A stretch of DNA of 64,000 bases from JABSSA01 sp039975755. Its GTDB lineage: Bacteria; Pseudomonadota; Alphaproteobacteria; Rhodobacterales; Rhodobacteraceae. Below the pieces are notes generated by a model that saw only the letters and a list, made by a program, of their open reading frames with translations, was not told the origin of the DNA and ran no database searches. Both the position numbers and the translations under genes were made by a program. Numbering within the stretch: the stretch's first letter is position 1; the number at the start of each line of letters is the position of its first letter. The DNA is taken from positions 38,584-102,583 of the forward strand of contig JBDWGM010000024.1 of the NCBI GenBank assembly GCA_039975755.1. The letters run 5' to 3'. Shown piece after piece: positions 25,880-34,956 of the stretch.

Positions 25880-26701
25880 TTATCTGGTCGTGGGGCAGGT
25901 GTCCGGCAAAGAGATATTTGCAACCTGTTCCGCAATTGGATCGGTCGACAAAGGATGGTGGTCAGGGTCATAAACCTTGGGGTCATCCATCGCTTGCCAC
26001 CGCCCGCGCGAATACACTTCAAGCCCGGAAAACTTCGCCTTGTAGCCCATCTTTTGACTGCCTGGGACCCAATACCCAAGGTACACATACGGCAATCCAG
26101 CATCGCGAGCGATTTCGATATGATCAAGAATCATATAGGTGCCAAGGCTGCGTTTTTGCAAAGCAGGGTCATAGAATGAATAGACCATGCTTAACCCATC
26201 GGACAGCACATCGGTCAAACACACTCCGCCCAATTCATCGGAATCGACATTTGCATATTCGATGACACGCGACCGGATTGGCGTTTCTTCGATCATCGCG
26301 GCAAATTCGAATACGTCCATATCCGCCATGCCACCATCTGCATGGCGACTGTCGAGATATGTGCGAAACAATGAATATTGTTCTTCCGTGGCCCAGGGCG
26401 ATGTTGCGCGCCGAACAAGGTCTTTGTTTCGCTTTATCGCGCGTCGTTGCGATTTGCTGGACGAAAACCGCGACACATCGATTCGTGCCGACAAACACGC
26501 AGAACATTCTGAACACGAAGGACGATACAGCACATTTTGCGACCTGCGAAAGCCTTGTTGGCTTAAGCTATCGTTTAACTTTTGTGCGTTATCCCCTTGA
26601 AGCGCCGTAAACAACTTCCTTTCCATCCGACCCTCAAGATAAGGGCAAGGCTGCGGAGCCGTCACATAAAATTGCGGCGCAAGAGGCAGTGTGTGGCGCA
26701 T
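25880..26701 (-). CDS. bpt: Aspartate/glutamate leucyltransferase (N-end rule)
   Basis: 273-residue transferase of the arginyltransferase superfamily that adds leucine from Leu-tRNA to N-terminal Asp or Glu, marking proteins for ClpS/ClpAP. Visible family features are the N-terminal Cys-containing PCPYLEGR, the paired cysteines CSECSACL, and the C-terminal GNAT-like core (PALQKRSLGTYMILDHIEIA; GYWVPGSQKMGYKAKF). Length and start match homologues in Rhodobacterales. No clp gene is adjacent. It is followed on the same strand, reading upstream, by an RDD membrane protein. Confidence 0.95.
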   Translation of the reverse strand: MRHTLPLAPQFYVTAPQPCPYLEGRMERKLFTALQGDNAQKLNDSLSQQGFRRSQNVLYRPSCSECSACLSARIDVSRFSSSKSQRRAIKRNKDLVRRATSPWATEEQYSLFRTYLDSRHADGGMADMDVFEFAAMIEETPIRSRVIEYANVDSDELGGVCLTDVLSDGLSMVYSFYDPALQKRSLGTYMILDHIEIARDAGLPYVYLGYWVPGSQKMGYKAKFSGLEVYSRGRWQAMDDPKVYDPDHHPLSTDPIAEQVANISLPDTCPTTR

Positions 26702-26813
26702 TAATATTTCTTAGCTATCTAACTCTTTGATGATACCGTTATCGCGGCGCGTGGCAAGAATTTACCACCAAACTCGTTAAGGTGTTATTTCGTGTGATAA
26801 AAGACTTGGCCTG

Positions 26814-27242
26814 TCACGCCCGCCGATTAAGAACAGTTGTTCCAAGGAGATGATCGCTCAATCCTTGTCCGCGCTCGCTGATCAACATCGACGCAACGGA
26901 AATGAGTTGTAACGGAAAGACGCTCCAGCTGATTGTGAAGCCGACTGTGTGCCAGAAAGCCAAAGACAGATCGAACCGCCCTCCATCGATTGAGCGAAAC
27001 TCGATTGACATAAAGCGCATTCCCCACGTGGCGGACCCGCTTCTGATTGTGACCACTCGGTAAAGAAAGCCAACAACCAGAAAAAGAAAGGGCAGGAAAA
27101 ACAAACCGGTAAACGCCGTAAATGGTACGATGATTGCACATAAAATCACGATCAGAACCGTGTCGATTATCCATGCCACGAAACGCTTTGGGGCGACCGA
27201 GGCATAAAATTGCGGTTGTTTGACAGGATCGGCGAGGTTCAT
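26814..27242 (-). CDS. RDD-family membrane protein
   Basis: 142 residues with three to four hydrophobic segments. The family's Arg-Asp signature is in APKRFVAWIIDTVLIV, and the later ATWGMRFMSIEFRS segment is also typical. Function is unknown; some RDD proteins act in ion transport or membrane stress. It sits upstream of bpt on the same strand (112-base gap) and downstream of a DUF2852 gene, a grouping seen in related genomes. Confidence 0.87.
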   Translation of the reverse strand: MNLADPVKQPQFYASVAPKRFVAWIIDTVLIVILCAIIVPFTAFTGLFFLPFLFLVVGFLYRVVTIRSGSATWGMRFMSIEFRSIDGGRFDLSLAFWHTVGFTISWSVFPLQLISVASMLISERGQGLSDHLLGTTVLNRRA

Positions 27243-27311
27243 GTTTTTACCATTGGTTTGAATTGTGGTGTGCGGCCCTTTGGGTATGGGGCCGCTTGAG
27301 GTGTTTTACGT

Positions 27312-27728
27312 TCAGGCCGTTTCGCCTTCATTGGCGGTCCGTGCTCTTTCATCCATGAATTGATCAAATTCGGATTTATCTTTGGCTTCGCGCAGTCGCT
27401 CAAGGAAGGATTCAAATTCGCCCTGTTCGCGTTCAAGCCGTGCCAACGTGTCGGCCTTATACGAGTCAAAAGCGGAATTCCCGGTAGGACGCATTGCAGA
27501 TGCTGCGTGGCGCACCGAACGTTTTGAGCAGGATTTTGAAAACATGCGTTTGCTCCAGATCATATATGCAAGAAGGGCAAGGCCGACGGGCCAAAAAAAT
27601 ATGAAACCAAGGACCATTGCGGCGATCCAAGCGCCTTTGCCGCGTTCGTCTAGCCACGCCTCTGTCCGCGTGAACCAACCACCGGTGCGCGGTGTGTAGG
27701 TGGAAGCAGGGGGCGATAATGTGGTCAT
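27312..27728 (-). CDS. DUF2852 family membrane protein
   Basis: 138 residues: one central hydrophobic segment (about 32-58; WIAAMVLGFIFFWPVGLALL), a basic linker (SKRMFSKSCSKRS), then a charged coiled-coil-like C-terminus (ARLEREQGEFESFLERLREA) and FDQFMDER. This architecture matches DUF2852, a family of unknown function in alphaproteobacteria. It probably has a single-span topology with the coiled coil in the cytoplasm. Confidence 0.85.
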   Translation of the reverse strand: MTTLSPPASTYTPRTGGWFTRTEAWLDERGKGAWIAAMVLGFIFFWPVGLALLAYMIWSKRMFSKSCSKRSVRHAASAMRPTGNSAFDSYKADTLARLEREQGEFESFLERLREAKDKSEFDQFMDERARTANEGETA

Positions 27729-27874
27729 TTCAATTTCCCTTTCGAGATAGGGAGGCTTGGCAAACGGGGCCTCCGGTTTTTAAATGCGATGTGAATGCCT
27801 TTCACATATCATAAATTGGGTATGATCAGCTCAACCACAAGTGCTAATGTGAATGTTTTTTACATTAAGTCAGT

Positions 27875-28342
27875 TTATTTCGTAAAATCAGCTTGTTGGC
27901 AGCCACAAATTTCTTTTAGGTCAGGTGGATTTGATCGAAAAACGTGATGCGGCGTGCCCGCAGCAGCCCAAATAACGTCAAATTCAGCGAGTTTGGGATC
28001 AAAAAAACTGCGGATTGCATTCAGGTGTCCGATGGGTGAAACGCCACCTATCGCGAATCCCGTTTGCGCGCGGACCAATGCAGCATCTGCTTTGCCCAAT
28101 GGTTCGCCGATCAGGTCAGATGCTTTGTCCAGATCGACCTGATTGCCTCCAGCCGTGAGAAACAAAATAGCTTCTCCAGATGTTTCGCCCCGAAAAATGA
28201 TCGATTTGGCGATTTGATCAACATCGCATCCAAGGGCCGTCGCCGCATCTAACGCAGTGCGGGCCAAGGGTGTTTCGACGATTTCGGTGTCGATGCCAGC
28301 TTCTTCTAGTGCTTTGCGCACGCGTTTCAGACTTTTACTCAT
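27875..28342 (-). CDS. YbaK/EbsC-family aminoacyl-tRNA deacylase
   Basis: 155-residue trans-editing domain that hydrolyses mischarged tRNA (Cys-, Ala- or Ser-type substrates depending on the subfamily). The conserved Lys is in QIAKSIIFRG and the GG loop in GFAIGGVSPIGHL. Its length is normal for stand-alone YbaK proteins. It is divergent from glnE with 53 bases between the starts. The exact tRNA substrate cannot be told from sequence. Confidence 0.88.
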   Translation of the reverse strand: MSKSLKRVRKALEEAGIDTEIVETPLARTALDAATALGCDVDQIAKSIIFRGETSGEAILFLTAGGNQVDLDKASDLIGEPLGKADAALVRAQTGFAIGGVSPIGHLNAIRSFFDPKLAEFDVIWAAAGTPHHVFRSNPPDLKEICGCQQADFTK

Positions 28343-28395
28343 GATTGGGGTTTACACAATTGACGTCAGCAAGGGCAGGGGGCACTGAATTAAAG

Positions 28396-31170
28396 ATGAC
28401 TTTTTCCCAACGCATAACGCGCATCCCACGACCGTTTGACTCTGAACGGGGCGAGGATGCTTTGAAACATCTGCCTGACCTGCCGCAGGATTTGCGCGAT
28501 CTGTTCCAAGGAACGGCAGGGTGCAGCCCGTACCTTGCCGAATTGATGCGACATGAAGCGGATTGGATCGTACCAGCGATTGCCGATCCCGAAGACGCAT
28601 TGACCACGTGTTTGGCGATTAGTTGGCGTGATGCGGATTTAGCGAACACATTACGTCAAGCCAAACGACGTGTTGCGTTGCTAACCGCATTGGCCGATTT
28701 GGGCGGCGTGTGGAGTTTGGAAAATGTCACGCAAGCTCTGACCCAATTGGCAGATGTCGCAGTGGACGCTGCCCTTAGGTCTGCGCTGTTGCCATTGGTC
28801 AATCGAGGCAAATTGCCGGGTATGAGCGAAGCAGATGTCGAAGGGGCATGTGCTGTCACTGTGCTCGCCATGGGCAAGATGGGGGCATTTGAACTGAATT
28901 ACAGTTCAGACGTTGATCTGATCTGTTTGTTCGATGAATCTCGTTTTGATGCGGACGATTACGCAACATTGCGCAGTGGCTTTTCGCGTGCTGTTCGACA
29001 GATGTGTACAACATTGTCTGACACAAAAGCAGGGGGATACGTCTTTCGTACCGATCTACGACTGCGGCCTGATCCCAGTGTGACACCGGTGGTTTTGTCC
29101 ATGTCTGCCGCCGAACGGTATTACGAAAGCCTCGGTCGCACGTGGGAACGCGCAGCCTACATTAAAGCGCGTGCATGTGCTGGCGACATCGAAGCCGGAT
29201 CTGCATTTTTGGAAACTTTGCATCCATTTGTGTGGCGCAAGCATCTTGATTTTGCGGCCATCGAAGATGCGCATAACATGCGTTTGGCAATCCGAGAGCA
29301 TAAAGGTTTAGGCGGACCAATCACGCTGCCCAAACACAATATGAAACTTGGGCGTGGCGGAATCCGTGAAATCGAGTTCTTTACCCAGACGCGACAGCTG
29401 ATCGCTGGCGGTCGTAACCCCGAATTGCGGTTGCGTGGTACACTGCCTGCGCTCAATGAATTGACGAAAGCAGGCTGGATCCCAGACACTCAGGCCGAAG
29501 AATTGAGCGATCATTACCGGTTTCATCGAACCGTCGAACATCGTTTGCAAATGATCCAAGATGCACAAACACACAGTTTGCCGGGCTCTGACGAAGGCAT
29601 GGCCCGTCTGGCGGATATGATGGACATGGAGCCTGCTGCGTTAAAAGTTGAATTGATAGATCGTTTGTCGGCCGTGCATTTAGAAACGGAAGGCTTTTTT
29701 GCGCCTGAACACCCTGAAACCGTGCCTTTGGATGGGGCGGACTCACACTTTGACGCGTCTATTCTGGACCGCTGGTATGGGTATCCCGCCATGCGCAGTG
29801 AACGCGCTCAAGCGGGGTTTGATCGAATCCGGCCACATCTTGTTGCAGGACTACAGGCCGCTGCACGTCCAGAAGAAGCGTTGGCCGCATTTGACGGCTT
29901 TCTGGCAGGATTGCCGGCAGGGGTTCAAATCTTTGCGTTGTTCGAAGCTAACCCACAATTGGTTGACTTGTTGCTTGATGTTTTGACGGTCGCGCCGCCA
30001 TTGGCCGAACACCTGTCGCGGAACGCAGGTGTATTGGATGCTGTCATAGGCGGAGATTTCTTCTCTGATTGGCCCGCTCCGGTCGAATTACAATCTAGTT
30101 TGGCGACATCATTGGATGCATTGGACGATTACGAAGAGAAATTGGACACCGCACGTCGCTGGGCCAAGGAATGGCATTTCCGTGCTGGTGTGCACCATTT
30201 GCGCGGGATTACGACGGCTGAAGAAGCCGGTGAGCAATATTCAGACATTGCAGACGCGTCTTTGCGCGCACTTTGGCCTCATGTGATCGCGCAATTCGCC
30301 AAACGACACGGACCACCGCCGGGACGCGGGGCCGCCATTGTCGGCATGGGCTCCATTGGGTCAGCCCGGATGACCCCTGCGTCTGATTTGGACCTGATCG
30401 TAATATACGACCCCGGTGATGCCACAGAAAGTTCTGGCGAACGCCCACTCGCCGTGCGGCCTTACTATGCGCGTTTGACACAAGCCTTGGTGACGGCGCT
30501 TTCGGCACAGACTGCCGAAGGACGTTTGTACGAAGTGGACATGCGTTTACGTCCGTCCGGCAATCAAGGACCTGTCGCGACAAGTTGGAAATCCTTTCAG
30601 ACCTATCAACGCAATGATGCGTGGCTGTGGGAACATCTTGCGTTGACGCGGGCACGCTGTCTTGCGGGGCCGGCTGATCTGGTCAGTGATCTTGAGGATC
30701 TTCTTAACGAAGTTCTTGGACAGAACCGTAATATCGAGACTGTAAGAACCGAAATTTTGGCGATGCGGCAACGCATAGCGGATGCAAAACAATCCGCAGG
30801 GCCGTTTGATGCAAAAACAGGTCGCGGTCGGTTACAGGATATTGAATTGTTCGTTCAGGCTGGGGCTTTGTTGGCGGGAACGCATGCTCGAAACATTTGT
30901 GCGGCAGCGCCGTTAACGCGGGCGATGGGGCTGACGGATGAAGAGGGGGCGGTAACACTGGCCCATACATATGCACAGGCATGGGCATTGCAGGTCGCCA
31001 TGCGATTGGTGACGCGCGATCCGGCACAAGCCGAATTCTTAGGGCAAGGCGCAAAGGCAATGATCTTGCGCGCGACCGATGCCACGAATATGGATGAGGC
31101 GGCAACAAAACTGGCACACGCCTTTGATCAGGCGTCTGCAATCATAGATGCGGGTTTGAATTCTGGGTAG
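28396..31170 (+). CDS. glnE: Glutamine synthetase adenylyltransferase/adenylyl-removing enzyme
   Basis: Bifunctional regulator of nitrogen assimilation (924 residues) that adds or removes AMP on glutamine synthetase in response to PII. Two nucleotidyltransferase domains are visible: the N-terminal one with MGKMGAFELNYSSDVDL and the C-terminal one with GSIGSARMTPASDLDLIVIY, each followed by a helical GlnD/GlnE-type domain (GRGGIREIEFF; GRGRLQDIELFV). The ATG at 28396 is favoured because the upstream TTG extension is not conserved-looking. The next ORF begins one base after its stop. Confidence 0.95.
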   Translation: MTFSQRITRIPRPFDSERGEDALKHLPDLPQDLRDLFQGTAGCSPYLAELMRHEADWIVPAIADPEDALTTCLAISWRDADLANTLRQAKRRVALLTALADLGGVWSLENVTQALTQLADVAVDAALRSALLPLVNRGKLPGMSEADVEGACAVTVLAMGKMGAFELNYSSDVDLICLFDESRFDADDYATLRSGFSRAVRQMCTTLSDTKAGGYVFRTDLRLRPDPSVTPVVLSMSAAERYYESLGRTWERAAYIKARACAGDIEAGSAFLETLHPFVWRKHLDFAAIEDAHNMRLAIREHKGLGGPITLPKHNMKLGRGGIREIEFFTQTRQLIAGGRNPELRLRGTLPALNELTKAGWIPDTQAEELSDHYRFHRTVEHRLQMIQDAQTHSLPGSDEGMARLADMMDMEPAALKVELIDRLSAVHLETEGFFAPEHPETVPLDGADSHFDASILDRWYGYPAMRSERAQAGFDRIRPHLVAGLQAAARPEEALAAFDGFLAGLPAGVQIFALFEANPQLVDLLLDVLTVAPPLAEHLSRNAGVLDAVIGGDFFSDWPAPVELQSSLATSLDALDDYEEKLDTARRWAKEWHFRAGVHHLRGITTAEEAGEQYSDIADASLRALWPHVIAQFAKRHGPPPGRGAAIVGMGSIGSARMTPASDLDLIVIYDPGDATESSGERPLAVRPYYARLTQALVTALSAQTAEGRLYEVDMRLRPSGNQGPVATSWKSFQTYQRNDAWLWEHLALTRARCLAGPADLVSDLEDLLNEVLGQNRNIETVRTEILAMRQRIADAKQSAGPFDAKTGRGRLQDIELFVQAGALLAGTHARNICAAAPLTRAMGLTDEEGAVTLAHTYAQAWALQVAMRLVTRDPAQAEFLGQGAKAMILRATDATNMDEAATKLAHAFDQASAIIDAGLNSG

Positions 31171-31171
31171 A

Positions 31172-31450
31172 ATGCACATGGCAAAGGGTGACAAATTTGA
31201 TCCCAAAGGTCTTATTTTTGAAGCGTTTCAGATCGAGGGCATAACTGATGCAGAATGTCGTACGATTTTTCTGGACTGGGCCCTTAGTTTGCCTGCAGAA
31301 ATGGATCAAAATGAGACGATCAAAACCTTGGTGCAAATGTATACTAACCAAAGTCCTGATCACCCGATGAACGTTGTTTTGAATGAAGGACTTACGCAGA
31401 TTTCAGCGCCGCGACGCAGAGGCGGGTGGCGCAGTCGCCCTCGAAACTGA
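31172..31450 (+). CDS. Conserved hypothetical protein downstream of glnE
   Basis: 92-residue acidic protein with a basic Arg/Gly-rich tail (RRRGGWRSRPRN). The core (PKGLIFEAFQIEGITDAEC; IFLDWALSLPAE) recurs in Rhodobacterales after glnE. No motif is recognised. Two candidate starts, ATG 31172 and ATG 31178, differ by two residues; a GGGTA element fits the first. It is cotranscribed with glnE from its position. Confidence 0.7.
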   Translation: MHMAKGDKFDPKGLIFEAFQIEGITDAECRTIFLDWALSLPAEMDQNETIKTLVQMYTNQSPDHPMNVVLNEGLTQISAPRRRGGWRSRPRN

Positions 31451-31580
31451 GACAATAGCGCCAGATTTGAGTTATTTTGCACAAGTTAGGAAAAAATCAG
31501 ATAAACTAACGGTCGAATCTACGCCGAAAGCGTTTAAAAAGTTAATTTGCGCAGCGTTTCTGCGCGTCCAGGAGGGGCAA

Positions 31581-32198
31581 ATGAAATCCTATAAGGTGCT
31601 GATGGCAGTGTCATTGGGTATGCTTGTATCTGCATGCGATTTGACAAACACGAGTTCACGCGACACTGCGAGAGACATTGGGGCTAACTTTTTAAAGTTT
31701 GGAAAAACAACCGATACGCCAGTGGCAGTTGATTCAGATTTTCGCGTTAAATCGGTGCTGGTTTATATCGGCCAAGATATTGTCGTTTCTGAACGTGAGA
31801 GCTTTTACCCGGGTGGGGATATTGTTTGGCGGGGCGATCCACCCGGTGATCGTGTCCAACAGGTCAAAGACATTTTCAAGACAGCCTTTACGCAAGGTAG
31901 CAGGGGTCTAAACGGTTCGCGCAACATCGTATTGCAAGTAGACGTACGCAGGTTTCATTCGCTAACCGACAAGGCGCGCATCGCAGTGGGCGGTGTCCAC
32001 TCGATTACGTTTGCTTTGCAAAAACGTGACGCAGTCACAGGCGAAGCGGTGGGTAAAGGCAAACTGATCCGCGCTGACTTGAAAGCACTTGGCGGGGATG
32101 ACGCACTTGCGGCCGCGCGTCTAGGTCAGACCCAAAAAGTGCGTATTACGGATCACTTGGCGGACGTCATTCGGACAGAGCTGGCTTCAGCTGAATGA
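31581..32198 (+). CDS. Putative lipoprotein (DUF6778-like)
   Basis: 205 residues with a short signal peptide and a lipobox LVSAC, so probably lipidated and outer-membrane or periplasm located. The mature part contains a beta-rich domain with the motif ESFYPGGDIVWRGDPPGDR that recurs in Rhodobacteraceae proteins. Function is unknown. The ATG at 31581 follows a GGAGGGGC ribosome-binding site, and the frame upstream of it is ignored. Confidence 0.72.
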   Translation: MKSYKVLMAVSLGMLVSACDLTNTSSRDTARDIGANFLKFGKTTDTPVAVDSDFRVKSVLVYIGQDIVVSERESFYPGGDIVWRGDPPGDRVQQVKDIFKTAFTQGSRGLNGSRNIVLQVDVRRFHSLTDKARIAVGGVHSITFALQKRDAVTGEAVGKGKLIRADLKALGGDDALAAARLGQTQKVRITDHLADVIRTELASAE

Positions 32199-32276
32199 TT
32201 GCAAAATGGTCGTTCTGACCAATAGAGGTGCGTAACAAACTTTAACTCTGCGCTGGAACCTCTTAGAGGGGGCGGT

Positions 32277-33485
32277 ATGACAACCGCCCCAGCCTCCGCA
32301 TCCCGCCCCGTCGTCCGATTGCGTCCTAACGCAAATGCCCGCGCCATCCGCCACGGGTTTCCGTGGGTCTACGCCAACGAGCTTGTGACGGATCGTCGAA
32401 CCAAAGCTTTGGTTCCCGGGTCCATTGCGATCTTGGAAGACAGCGATCGCCGCTCAATGGGGTGTGTCACGGTCAATCCGGGTTCAAAAATCATGGCGCG
32501 TATGTTGGATCGCGACGCCAACATTGACCTGAATGTTGACTGGTTCATCACGCGCTTAAAGGCAGCTTTGTCGCTGCGCGAACGTTTGTTTGATGCACCA
32601 TTCTATCGACTGATCCACGCCGAGGCAGATGGATTGCCTGGAGTCGTCGTTGATCGGTTTGGTGATGCATTGGCGGTGCAACCCAACGCAGCATGGGCAG
32701 AGGCCCATTTGGATATGCTGACAGAAGCTTTGGCTGAAACGACGGGATGTTCCGTCATCTTGAAAAACGCCAGTGGAAGATCGCGATCATTAGAAGGGCT
32801 TGATGATGTCGCTGCCGTTCTGAAAGGCGATGCCCCTACTGGGCCGGTGCCAGTACAAATGAATGGCGCGATCTATATGGCCGACCTGACTGGTGGGCAA
32901 AAGACAGGCTTGTTTTACGATCAACGCCCAAATCATGCTTTTGCTGCAGGTCTGGCAAAGAATGCGCGTGTGCTTGATGTCTTTTCTCATGTGGGTGGTT
33001 TTGCTTTGGCGGCACTGGCCAATGGGGCCTCTCATGCGCTTGCAGTGGATGCATCGCGCCCAGCCTTGGACCTAGCTCAATCCGGAGCAGAGGCCACTGG
33101 GTGTGCAGACAAATTTACAACGCGGCAAGGTGATGCCTTTGATACTTTGGCCCAGCTTGCGACCGAACAAGACCGGTTTGATTTGGTCGTCTGTGATCCG
33201 CCTGCCTTTGCGCCCAACAAAGGTGCGTTGGACGCCGGATTGCGCGCATATGAGCGGATCGCCCGGATGGGGGCTTCGTTGGTGTCTGAAGGCGGCGTGT
33301 TGTGCGTTTGCTCGTGCTCACATGCGGCGGACCTGACGCAATTTCGTGCAGCCTCAGCACGCGGAATTGGCAAAGCGGGTCGAACCGGGCGTTTGATCCA
33401 CACCGGATTTCAGGGGGCCGATCATCCGATGTTGCCGCAGCTGGCGGAAACCGGTTATCTTAAAGCGTTGTTTTTCGCCCTATGA
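32277..33485 (+). CDS. Class I SAM-dependent rRNA methyltransferase (RlmI-like)
   Basis: 402 residues: an N-terminal PUA-like domain (about 10-90), a linker beta domain (AEADGLPGVVVDRFGDALAV), and a Rossmann methyltransferase (FYDQRPNHA; VLDVFSHVGGFALAALANGA; VVCDPPAFAP). The order and length match RlmI/RlmK-type 23S rRNA m5C methyltransferases. The catalytic Cys is expected in CVCSCSHAAD. It overlaps the next gene by 4 bases (ATGA). Confidence 0.9.
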   Translation: MTTAPASASRPVVRLRPNANARAIRHGFPWVYANELVTDRRTKALVPGSIAILEDSDRRSMGCVTVNPGSKIMARMLDRDANIDLNVDWFITRLKAALSLRERLFDAPFYRLIHAEADGLPGVVVDRFGDALAVQPNAAWAEAHLDMLTEALAETTGCSVILKNASGRSRSLEGLDDVAAVLKGDAPTGPVPVQMNGAIYMADLTGGQKTGLFYDQRPNHAFAAGLAKNARVLDVFSHVGGFALAALANGASHALAVDASRPALDLAQSGAEATGCADKFTTRQGDAFDTLAQLATEQDRFDLVVCDPPAFAPNKGALDAGLRAYERIARMGASLVSEGGVLCVCSCSHAADLTQFRAASARGIGKAGRTGRLIHTGFQGADHPMLPQLAETGYLKALFFAL

Positions 33486-34024
33486 AAGTCCTGATCGACG
33501 CGAATGTTCTGTATCCAACAGTCATGCGCGAAATGGTATTAGGCGTCGCCGCACAGGGCGCGTTTGAACCTTTGTGGTCTGAACGATTGTTGGAAGAATG
33601 GGCGCTTGCAGCACGCAAACGTAACATTGACGACGAAATGTTGGCGCGTGGCGAAATCACACGGCTGTCTGTGGCATGGCCAAAGGCATCCGTGACGTGG
33701 GGCGAGGGGCTTGAAGCACGGCTTTGGTTGCCTGATCCAAATGACATTCATGTTCTGGCGGCTGCTATCGCCGGTTCTGCCGACGCGATCATAACGCAAA
33801 ATGCCAAGGACTTTCCGCGAAATATTCTGGCAGAAGAAGGCGTGTCTCGTGCTGATCCTGACGGATTTCTTTTTGGGATTTGGCAAGCTCAGCCAGACGC
33901 GGTGCAGTTGGTGTCTTCTCGGGTTTTGCAAACGGCACGCGAATTGTCTGGCGATGATTGGACGATGCGTCGATTATTGAAAAAAGCGCGTTTGCCGCGT
34001 TTGGCGAAAGCGCTCGACGCCTGA
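33482..34024 (+). CDS. PIN-domain protein (putative RNase)
   Basis: 180 residues. The N-terminal acidic residue of the nuclease site is in VLIDANVLYP; further acidic positions lie in WLPDPNDIHVLAAA and SADAIITQNAKDFP, matching the PIN catalytic set. There is no antitoxin-like gene beside it; instead its start overlaps the RlmI-like gene, suggesting a housekeeping or rRNA-related role rather than a toxin. The substrate is unknown. Confidence 0.82.
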   Translation: MKVLIDANVLYPTVMREMVLGVAAQGAFEPLWSERLLEEWALAARKRNIDDEMLARGEITRLSVAWPKASVTWGEGLEARLWLPDPNDIHVLAAAIAGSADAIITQNAKDFPRNILAEEGVSRADPDGFLFGIWQAQPDAVQLVSSRVLQTARELSGDDWTMRRLLKKARLPRLAKALDA

Positions 34025-34088
34025 TTGCTCGTTTCTCAAAAACAACCAATGCCCGTTTTCGCCTGTATGTCGTCCTGTTCTGTCGGCT

Positions 34089-34781
34089 CTATTCGGTACT
34101 GGTTTGCCAGCGGGCTTCAAGTTTGCGCAAGGCCTGAATGCGGTCCGTCGTTTTGGGATGGCTTAACATCCAAGCCGGGGCCGCGCCCGAATTGGACTGT
34201 GTCAACTGTTCTAATTTTTCAAACAGCGCAATTTGTGGGCCGACACCGATGCCTGATTTGCTGAGCAATGCGGCAGCATAGGCATCCGCTTCATATTCAT
34301 CTGAGCGCGACAGACGGGCGGCCAACATGCTGGTTAGAAAGTTTGCCAGCCAAACGCCCAGCCCAGGAATGAATCGGGATAAAACCATTCCAAGCGCTGT
34401 ACGCAACGCGTTTTGACCTGAAAAATCGATCATACGTCGCCGCGAATGACCCAACGCAACATGGCCCAATTCATGCGCGATCACGCTGGACAATTCATCC
34501 GCGGTGACTTCACCCTCGCGGAACTTTCTGTAGAAACCGCGGGTGATAAATATCCGCCCATCAGGTGCCGCCAATCCGTTCACCGGGTCGATTTCGTAGA
34601 TAAAGACGCGAATTTTCTCAATCTCTAACGCGCCGGCCATGCGGTCACATAGCAGCCGCAGCATAGGGTCGGCCAGTTCAGTGGATTGTTCATCCAATTC
34701 CTTAGCTGTACGCCATGCTGAAAAGCGCATCATGACAATGCCATAAAGAACAGCCAGCAAAATAGGGATTACTTTTATCAT
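34089..34781 (-). CDS. M48 family metallopeptidase (short, membrane-anchored)
   Basis: 230 residues with an N-terminal hydrophobic anchor (about 3-20) and the zinc motif HELGH in SSVIAHELGHVALGH, plus a downstream EYEADAYAAALL that supplies the third ligand. It lacks the TPR tail of the longer M48 protein at 2.6 kb, so the two are different subfamilies rather than recent duplicates. It likely degrades misfolded membrane or periplasmic proteins. It is convergent with the PIN gene. Confidence 0.88.
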   Translation of the reverse strand: MIKVIPILLAVLYGIVMMRFSAWRTAKELDEQSTELADPMLRLLCDRMAGALEIEKIRVFIYEIDPVNGLAAPDGRIFITRGFYRKFREGEVTADELSSVIAHELGHVALGHSRRRMIDFSGQNALRTALGMVLSRFIPGLGVWLANFLTSMLAARLSRSDEYEADAYAAALLSKSGIGVGPQIALFEKLEQLTQSNSGAAPAWMLSHPKTTDRIQALRKLEARWQTSTE

Positions 34782-34956
34782 CCCAAAGATATGGGCCGTA
34801 GGGGTATATCCGGCAAGGGGTATTTAGGTGCTCCAGATTCTCGGCCAATGCGAATGCCGAATAAAAACATGCGTAAAAATCGGACCTGCGTGGGTATATC
34901 GTTCGGGCCTGTCCTGACTTTTGAGCCACCGGCAGCCAGTGACAATGTCACAAGAG

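Noticed and set aside
33482..34024. Toxin-antitoxin module at the PIN gene
   Set aside because: No antitoxin-sized gene is adjacent; the PIN gene overlaps a rRNA methyltransferase-like gene instead.
2611..34781. Two M48 proteases as a recent duplication
   Set aside because: They differ in length, anchor and C-terminal architecture and look like separate subfamilies.
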